From Paenibacillus sp. (GTDB taxonomy: Bacteria; Bacillota; Bacilli; Paenibacillales; NBRC-103111), in NCBI GenBank assembly GCA_031180825.1, contig JAPSLM010000012.1, forward strand, positions 1 to 64,000: DNA of 64,000 bases. The letters run 5' to 3'. The translations under genes and the position numbers were made by a program. Position 1 is the first letter of the stretch; every line of letters begins with the position of its first letter. Positions 59,510 to 64,000 of the stretch are shown here, in pieces. Below the pieces are notes generated by a model. It saw only the letters and a list, made by a program, of their open reading frames with translations, was not told where the DNA came from and searched no databases.

Positions 59510-61264
59510 ATGAAAAAACGATCCAATGTTACGGCGGCAATCCTGTCTTTGGCACTGGCCGGGGGGATGCTCGTTCCCGCTGCGGGCGCAGCTGCGGAAC
59601 AAACGGCGCAGGCGGCTGCGCCTGTGGAGAATATGGAGAATTTGGCCTTAAACAAGCCGTATATGTACGAAACCCCGTATCCTCGCGACGCGCATTTCGG
59701 ACCGACGGAGGAAGTTTATGCGGACGATACCGGCAAGCAGCTGACGGACGGCATTTTCGGCGGAACGGCTTTTTCGGACAAAGCGTATGTGGGCAAGCTG
59801 TGGCAGGGCTACCGCACCTTCAAGCTCGATCTGGGCGAGCCGGTGACGATCCAGGACATTAAGGTCAGCACGCTGCAGGATTTGCAGAACGGGATCTTTT
59901 TCCCGGAAGAGATCTCATACTCGATCTCGGAGAACGGCAGCGCGTGGCAGCATCTGGGTCAAGTAAAAAGCGCGCTGCCGACGACGGAAAAAGGCCCGGT
60001 GAAGCAAACGATCGCCAAAACCGGCGTGAACACGGTAGCCCGTTACGTCTATATAGACATTCCGGTGGAGTCTTGGCTGTTCGTCGATGAGATCGAAGTC
60101 ATGGGCACGCGCGACAAGTCCGGCAGCAAGCTGAAGCCGAACAAAGCGCCGAAGCCGGAGCAAGGATATCCGCTCGCAGGCTCCAACCAAGCGGGAGGCA
60201 TCCGCAATGAAGTGCTCATTTATACCGGAGAATGGCAGTACCAGCCGAGCGACTGGGTTTCGTTCAAGAAAGAGGACTTCAAGCCGTACGTCTCTTATGT
60301 GGATCAAGACATGAAGCGCAAGGACTATATGTTCGACGGCTTCTTATTTTTGCCGCTCCCTGCTTTGTTAGACGGTACCAATTACGGTTCGGCGGGGAAG
60401 CCGACAAACAAAGGTCACTTTGAAAAGTTTCTTGACCGCGTGTTCCGCGACGATTACGAGCTGGGGGCGCTGAACGAAGCGGTGAAGGAAGCGAAAGCGG
60501 ATATGCCAAGAAAGAAATACGAGGCCAAGGTTGTTATTGCCATTCCATATCCGCGTACGGATCAAAGCAATTTCGGCGATGTTGACGGCGACGGTATCAG
60601 CGAGAACTTGAACGTCAAGGAGGTCGGGGAAGCGGAAGCTGCGAAAAACCGGCTTAAGGTGACCAAGTGGTACGTCGACGAGGTGTATAAGCGCTGGAAC
60701 GAGAAAAATTACTCCGACCTGAAGCTCGTCTCGTTCTACTGGTATAATGAATACATGGGGCATCAGCTAAGCGCGCTGGAGCATGAAGTGGTGAAGCAGA
60801 CCGGCGATTATGTCCGCTCCAAAGGCGCGACGTTCCAATGGATTCCGTATTATTTTGCCCGGGGCTGGAACGATTGGAAAGAAAACGGCTTCGATACGGC
60901 GCTGATGCAGCCGAACTATTTCTTCCATGCGAAAGCCGGCGTCGACCGGATGAGCACGATTGCTCAAGCGGCTTATGACAACGGCATGGGCGTCGAGATC
61001 GAGCTGAGCGACGACGTCCTGGCGAACGAAAGTATGCGCAACCGTTATTACGCGTATTTGGATGCCGGCAAAGAGCACAAATTTATGAAAAAGTCGCTCA
61101 ACGCCTTCTACCAGCAAGTCAAGACGCTGCTGAAAGCGGCGCAATCCCAAACGCCGGCCGAGCGGGAAGTGTACGACCGTACGTATCAGTTCCTGAAGGG
61201 CAAGTATAAAGTAACGAATCCGCAGGAGCTTCAGGCGCTGGAGCTGGAAGAACGGGAAGAGTAG
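59510..61264 (+). CDS. Secreted discoidin/CBM32-like plus DUF4855 protein
   Basis: 584 residues. Signal peptide to about residue 28 (AGA/AAAE region); a discoidin (F5/8C, CBM32-like) domain about 40-195 (NLALNKPYMYETPYPRDA, FKLDLGEPVTIQDIKV, YVYIDIPVESWLFVDEIEVMG); then a DUF4855 domain about 225-560 (IYTGEWQYQPSDWVSF, VVIAIPYPRTDQSNFGDVDGDG, LVSFYWYNEYMG, FQWIPYYFARGW), thought to be glycosidase-related. Acts outside the cell, possibly binding or trimming the polymer whose fragments the ABC transporter imports. GGAGGGAAGCAA precedes the ATG at 59510. Confidence 0.88.
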   Translation: MKKRSNVTAAILSLALAGGMLVPAAGAAAEQTAQAAAPVENMENLALNKPYMYETPYPRDAHFGPTEEVYADDTGKQLTDGIFGGTAFSDKAYVGKLWQGYRTFKLDLGEPVTIQDIKVSTLQDLQNGIFFPEEISYSISENGSAWQHLGQVKSALPTTEKGPVKQTIAKTGVNTVARYVYIDIPVESWLFVDEIEVMGTRDKSGSKLKPNKAPKPEQGYPLAGSNQAGGIRNEVLIYTGEWQYQPSDWVSFKKEDFKPYVSYVDQDMKRKDYMFDGFLFLPLPALLDGTNYGSAGKPTNKGHFEKFLDRVFRDDYELGALNEAVKEAKADMPRKKYEAKVVIAIPYPRTDQSNFGDVDGDGISENLNVKEVGEAEAAKNRLKVTKWYVDEVYKRWNEKNYSDLKLVSFYWYNEYMGHQLSALEHEVVKQTGDYVRSKGATFQWIPYYFARGWNDWKENGFDTALMQPNYFFHAKAGVDRMSTIAQAAYDNGMGVEIELSDDVLANESMRNRYYAYLDAGKEHKFMKKSLNAFYQQVKTLLKAAQSQTPAEREVYDRTYQFLKGKYKVTNPQELQALELEEREE

Positions 61265-61314
61265 GAAGAGCAGGAAGCGGAGCAACGAACTTCGAAGAAA
61301 AAGGGGAATGAAGC

Positions 61315-62331
61315 ATGAAAACGATCGTCACTTGCCAAGGCGGGGTACGCCTCGAAGACCGGCCTGAGCCTTCCGTGAAGGAGCATCCCAAGCGCGTGCT
61401 GGTGAAGGTAAATTACTCTTCGATCAGCCCGGGCACGGAGCTCGGCCTGCTGGCCAATCCGGCTATCCCGGACGGCTTTGCGCTCGGCTACAGCGCCGCC
61501 GGTACGGTGCTGGAGGTCGGAAGCGCCGTGGAGGGGCTGCGGCCGGGAGATTTGGTCGCCTGCTACGGCGGACCTTACGTTTATCATGCGGAGGTGTTGT
61601 CCGTGCCGGAAATGCTCTGCGCGAAGCTGAGCGGTCCCGAATCGCTGCCGACGGCATCGTTCGTCGGGCTCGGCTCCGTGGCCGTGCACAGCACGCGCAG
61701 GCTGGCCCGCCAGTTCGGCGAGACCGTATGGGTCGCCGGACTCGGCGTGCTCGGCCTGCTGATCGCGCAGCTCGGCGACCGGGCCAACTACCGGGTGTTC
61801 GCCACCGATATGAAGGACGAACGATTGCGGCTCGCGGCCGAGTGCGGCGTCCATGACGTTCACCGTGCCGACGATCCGCTGCTTGCCGAGCGGGTTGCCG
61901 CTTTTACGGAAGGCCACGGCTTCGACAGCATCGCGCTGTGCGCACACGCCTCATCCCCGCAGCTGATCGAGTCGTGCATGCAGCATTTGGCGTTTCGGGG
62001 CACCTTTGCCTTGGTGGGCAACGTGCCGATTCAGTTCTCGCGCGATCTGTTCTTCGCGAAGGAAGCGGATTTCGTTATCGCCCGCGGAGGCGGTCCGGGG
62101 CGCTATGACCGCCAATACGAGGAAGAGGGGCTGGATTATCCGAAATCGTACGTCCGATGGACGGAAGGCCGCAATATGCAGGAATTTGTCCGCAACGTGG
62201 AAAGCGGGCGTCTGGCGGTCCGGCCGATGATGACGCACGAGTTTGCTTTGGCCGACGCCGTGGAGGCGTATGAGGTTCTGAAGCGCGAAGCGTCGTCGGC
62301 GCTTGGCGTGCTGATCCGCTACGAATCATAG
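61315..62331 (+). CDS. MDR-family zinc-type dehydrogenase-like protein
   Basis: 338 residues. GroES-like N-terminal domain with VNYSSISPGTELGLL, in which the catalytic-zinc Cys of alcohol dehydrogenases is replaced by Ser, and no structural Cys cluster. Rossmann motif VWVAGLGVLGLLIAQ. Such zinc-less MDR members often act on sugar-derived alcohols. Last gene of the transporter operon, 50 bases after the DUF4855 gene, with the terminator at 62341. Confidence 0.9.
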   Translation: MKTIVTCQGGVRLEDRPEPSVKEHPKRVLVKVNYSSISPGTELGLLANPAIPDGFALGYSAAGTVLEVGSAVEGLRPGDLVACYGGPYVYHAEVLSVPEMLCAKLSGPESLPTASFVGLGSVAVHSTRRLARQFGETVWVAGLGVLGLLIAQLGDRANYRVFATDMKDERLRLAAECGVHDVHRADDPLLAERVAAFTEGHGFDSIALCAHASSPQLIESCMQHLAFRGTFALVGNVPIQFSRDLFFAKEADFVIARGGGPGRYDRQYEEEGLDYPKSYVRWTEGRNMQEFVRNVESGRLAVRPMMTHEFALADAVEAYEVLKREASSALGVLIRYES

Positions 62332-62340
62332 AGAAGACGA

Positions 62341-62381
62341 AGAGGATTCCCATGTTATCCTACGGGAATCCTCTTTTATTT
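62341..62381. terminator. Terminator after the island
   Basis: AGAGGATTCCC (62341-62351) pairs with GGGAATCCTCT (62364-62374), then TTTATTT. Convergent with the spore-coat gene. Confidence 0.9.
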
Positions 62382-62393
62382 AAAGTAAAAGGA

Positions 62394-62690
62394 TTAAGTC
62401 GGCAGGTTTAACGCCGTTTGAATATTTTTTCGGTCCAGCTCGATTTGTTCCGGAATGTGATACGGACGGTAGTACCCGTTACGCATCATATAATTCGTAA
62501 TTCGCTCGTGGGTCGAGATCGCTTCGTCCAGCTGCCTGCGCAGGACCGCTTTGATGTCCGGACTGGCGGTTTCCGTAAGCGCGATGGCGTAGTTTTGAAT
62601 GCCTGTTTTGGCTGCGATTAAAAAATCCATCGCAATCACTTGATCGGTCATCGTGCCCATGCCGGTTAAATTTTTGATCAGCGTATTCAT
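62394..62690 (-). CDS. CotF-family spore coat protein
   Basis: 98 residues, helical. MGTMTDQVIAMDFLIAAKTG, YAIALTETASPDIKAVLRRQL and the closing MMRNGYYRPYHI are typical of CotF/YraG-type coat proteins. Downstream of the small helical gene at 62706 (15-base gap) and the adhB-like gene, as in the B. subtilis yra locus. Probably expressed in the mother cell during sporulation, which marks the host as a spore former. Confidence 0.9.
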   Translation of the reverse strand: MNTLIKNLTGMGTMTDQVIAMDFLIAAKTGIQNYAIALTETASPDIKAVLRRQLDEAISTHERITNYMMRNGYYRPYHIPEQIELDRKNIQTALNLPT

Positions 62691-62705
62691 ACGTCCGCTC
62701 CTTTC

Positions 62706-62909
62706 CTACACGTTGACATTGGCCAGCAAAGCATCCAGCTCTTGCAGCTGCCGGGTCGAGAGCTCAACGTCCTGCTCCAAAAGCTGCCTCAGGTCTTCAT
62801 CCGAGACAAGCCCCCGCATCGTCGCCGATTTGGTCATGCAAATCGTCTTGAAGGCCGCGATTTCGTGCAGATCCAATGTTTCGTGCAGGCCGTACGTCGT
62901 TTTTTTCAT
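62706..62909 (-). CDS. Small CotF-associated (YraE/YraF-like) protein
   Basis: 67 residues, helical: KTTYGLHETLDLHEIAAFKT, then CMTKSATMRGLV and a Leu/Gln-rich tail. It matches small proteins encoded next to CotF-type genes. GGAGGGTAATCAACG precedes the ATG. Between adhB-like and cotF-like genes. Confidence 0.85.
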   Translation of the reverse strand: MKKTTYGLHETLDLHEIAAFKTICMTKSATMRGLVSDEDLRQLLEQDVELSTRQLQELDALLANVNV

Positions 62910-62943
62910 CGTTGATTACCCTCCACGTTCAGCTTGATAGAAT

Positions 62944-64000
62944 TCAGGGCTTCAGAACGACTTTGATGCAGCCGTCCGTCTTGGTATCGAATATTTCGTA
63001 GCCGTGCTTCGCTTGATCCAGCGGCAGCACGTGCGTAATGATATCCCCGGGGTCGACCTTGCCCTCCGCAATTAAATTGTACATATGCGGCATGTAATGG
63101 ATGACGGGAGCCTGTCCCGAACGGATATTTACGTTCCGTTGAAAAATATCCCCCAGCGGGAAGGCGTTATAACGGGCTCCGTACACGCCGGTAAGCTGGA
63201 TCATTCCGCCTTTGCGAACGGCTTGGGAGGCGACGACGACGGCTCCCAGCGAACCGCCTTGAAGCTTGAGGCCCGACGCAAGAAACTCGAGCGGGGTCAT
63301 TTTTCCGTCCATCCCTACGCAATCGATGACGACGTCGGCTCCGCCATGGGTCATTTCCTTCAAATAACTGCCGATCTGTTCTTCCTGCTCGAAATTAACG
63401 ATTTCCACTTGATTATGCCGTTTCGCATGTTCCAACCGGTAATCCACGTAATCGACCGCGATAACGCGTTTCGCCCCTTTGAGCCAAGCGAATTTTTGCG
63501 CCAGCAGCCCGACCGGACCGCATCCCAGCACAATGACCGTATCACCGCTTTTTACTCCGGCGTTGTCCACGCTCCAGAAGGCCGTCGGCATGACATCGGC
63601 GATCAGACACAGCTTCTCGTCTTCGACCTCGCAGCTGTCGGGAAGACGGAAGGGGACGAAGTTGGCGTAAGGAACCCGCATATATTCGGCCTGCCCTCCG
63701 GCATAGCCGCCGGTCGTTTCGGAGTAGCCGAAAAAACCGCCGATCTCGCCATTCGGATTCGAATTGTCGCACTGGCTTTCCAACTGATTTTTACAATAGT
63801 AACATTCGCCGCAGCTTACGTTGAACGGTATGACGACCCGGTCGCCTTTTTTTACTTTGGTTACGTCGGGACCGACTTCCTCCACGACGCCCATCGGCTC
63901 GTGACCGATAATATAATCCGTGGGGAAATTAGGAATCATGCCGTGGATGAGGTGCAGGTCCGATCCGCAGATCGCCGTGGTGGTCAGCTTGACGATGATG
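62944..64000 (-). CDS. adhB: AdhB-like zinc alcohol dehydrogenase, 5' end beyond the window
   Basis: At least 352 residues, open to the window edge. Upstream of the ATG at 63939 the frame continues as IIVKLTTTAICGSDLHLIHG, carrying the catalytic-zinc Cys, so 63939 is not the start. GHEPMGVVEEVG (His-Glu), the four-Cys structural site CGECYYCKNQLESQCDN and the Rossmann motif VIVLGCGPVGLLAQ are present. Glutathione-independent formaldehyde-dehydrogenase/AdhB-like enzyme. Its neighbours match B. subtilis adhB flanked by yraE/F/G. Confidence 0.93.
   Translation of the reverse strand, partial: IIVKLTTTAICGSDLHLIHGMIPNFPTDYIIGHEPMGVVEEVGPDVTKVKKGDRVVIPFNVSCGECYYCKNQLESQCDNSNPNGEIGGFFGYSETTGGYAGGQAEYMRVPYANFVPFRLPDSCEVEDEKLCLIADVMPTAFWSVDNAGVKSGDTVIVLGCGPVGLLAQKFAWLKGAKRVIAVDYVDYRLEHAKRHNQVEIVNFEQEEQIGSYLKEMTHGGADVVIDCVGMDGKMTPLEFLASGLKLQGGSLGAVVVASQAVRKGGMIQLTGVYGARYNAFPLGDIFQRNVNIRSGQAPVIHYMPHMYNLIAEGKVDPGDIITHVLPLDQAKHGYEIFDTKTDGCIKVVLKP

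Noticed and set aside
1..64000. CRISPR arrays, rRNA or tRNA genes, phage modules
   Set aside because: No regularly spaced repeats, tRNA-like cloverleaf or phage structural genes were seen in reading both strands.

Overview
The window looks like a chromosome segment from a Paenibacillus-type Firmicute (Paenibacillaceae). GC-rich third codon positions are combined with Bacillus-like ribosome-binding sites (AAGGAGG and similar), sigma-A TATAAT boxes and cre-like catabolite sites. Further support comes from a flotillin operon behind a sigma-W-type promoter, spore-coat proteins next to an AdhB-type dehydrogenase, and LplABC-type sugar ABC transporters without their own ATPase. Genus is an inference; no rRNA or tRNA was seen. 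Long antisense ORFs are common because of the codon bias and were left out.

Layout: 1-150 is the right end of an IS200/IS605-type element (last codons of TnpB plus its omega-RNA/right-end hairpins). 0.2-6.8 kb holds a small secreted protein, NfeD plus flotillin, a MATE pump, and an ABC-F ribosome-protection-type ATPase behind a 350-base attenuator-like leader with its own leader ORFs. 6.8-8.8 kb is a TetR/MFS pair sharing a duplicated palindromic operator. 8.9-14.6 kb is a tripartite tricarboxylate transporter (tctCBA) with a CitA/CitB-type two-component system. 14.6-19.4 kb carries uridine kinase, an SDR oxidoreductase, an unknown small protein, an iron alcohol dehydrogenase and an MFS transporter. 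19.4-25 kb is an alanine module: alr, ald, an amino-acid permease and an AdeR-like PucR regulator, with paired TTTGTG-N6-CACAAA boxes in the ald/permease divergent region. 25-29.3 kb has NhaC, a GNAT, a metallo-beta-lactamase-fold hydrolase and two unknown proteins.

29.5-38.2 kb is a carbon-catabolism region: an epimerase-like SDR, a DapA-like aldolase and an M20 amidohydrolase behind a perfect cre; then a regulator that joins a GGDEF/GTP-cyclohydrolase-III-like fold to a winged helix; then two pairs of TIM-barrel isomerase plus Gfo/Idh/MocA oxidoreductase. 38.4 kb is a CPA2 antiporter behind a structured hairpin. 39.7-45.8 kb is an LplABC-type transporter with a membrane-bound Cache-AraC regulator.

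46-62.3 kb is the most coherent accessory system: a probable cell-wall (MurNAc/muropeptide) scavenging island. It has an alpha/alpha-barrel protein, NanE, an FAD oxidoreductase, a ROK kinase, a DUF4434 protein, MurQ etherase, a dipeptide-epimerase-like enolase-superfamily protein, a DppA-type D-aminopeptidase, an RpiR/MurR-type regulator, a sugar ABC transporter without ATPase, a secreted discoidin-plus-DUF4855 protein and a dehydrogenase. Near-identical palindromes (GAGGARAAWTCCTC type) precede three of its promoters, which argues that the parts form one regulon. The window ends with two CotF-type spore-coat genes and a truncated adhB-like gene, an arrangement reminiscent of the B. subtilis yra/adhB locus.
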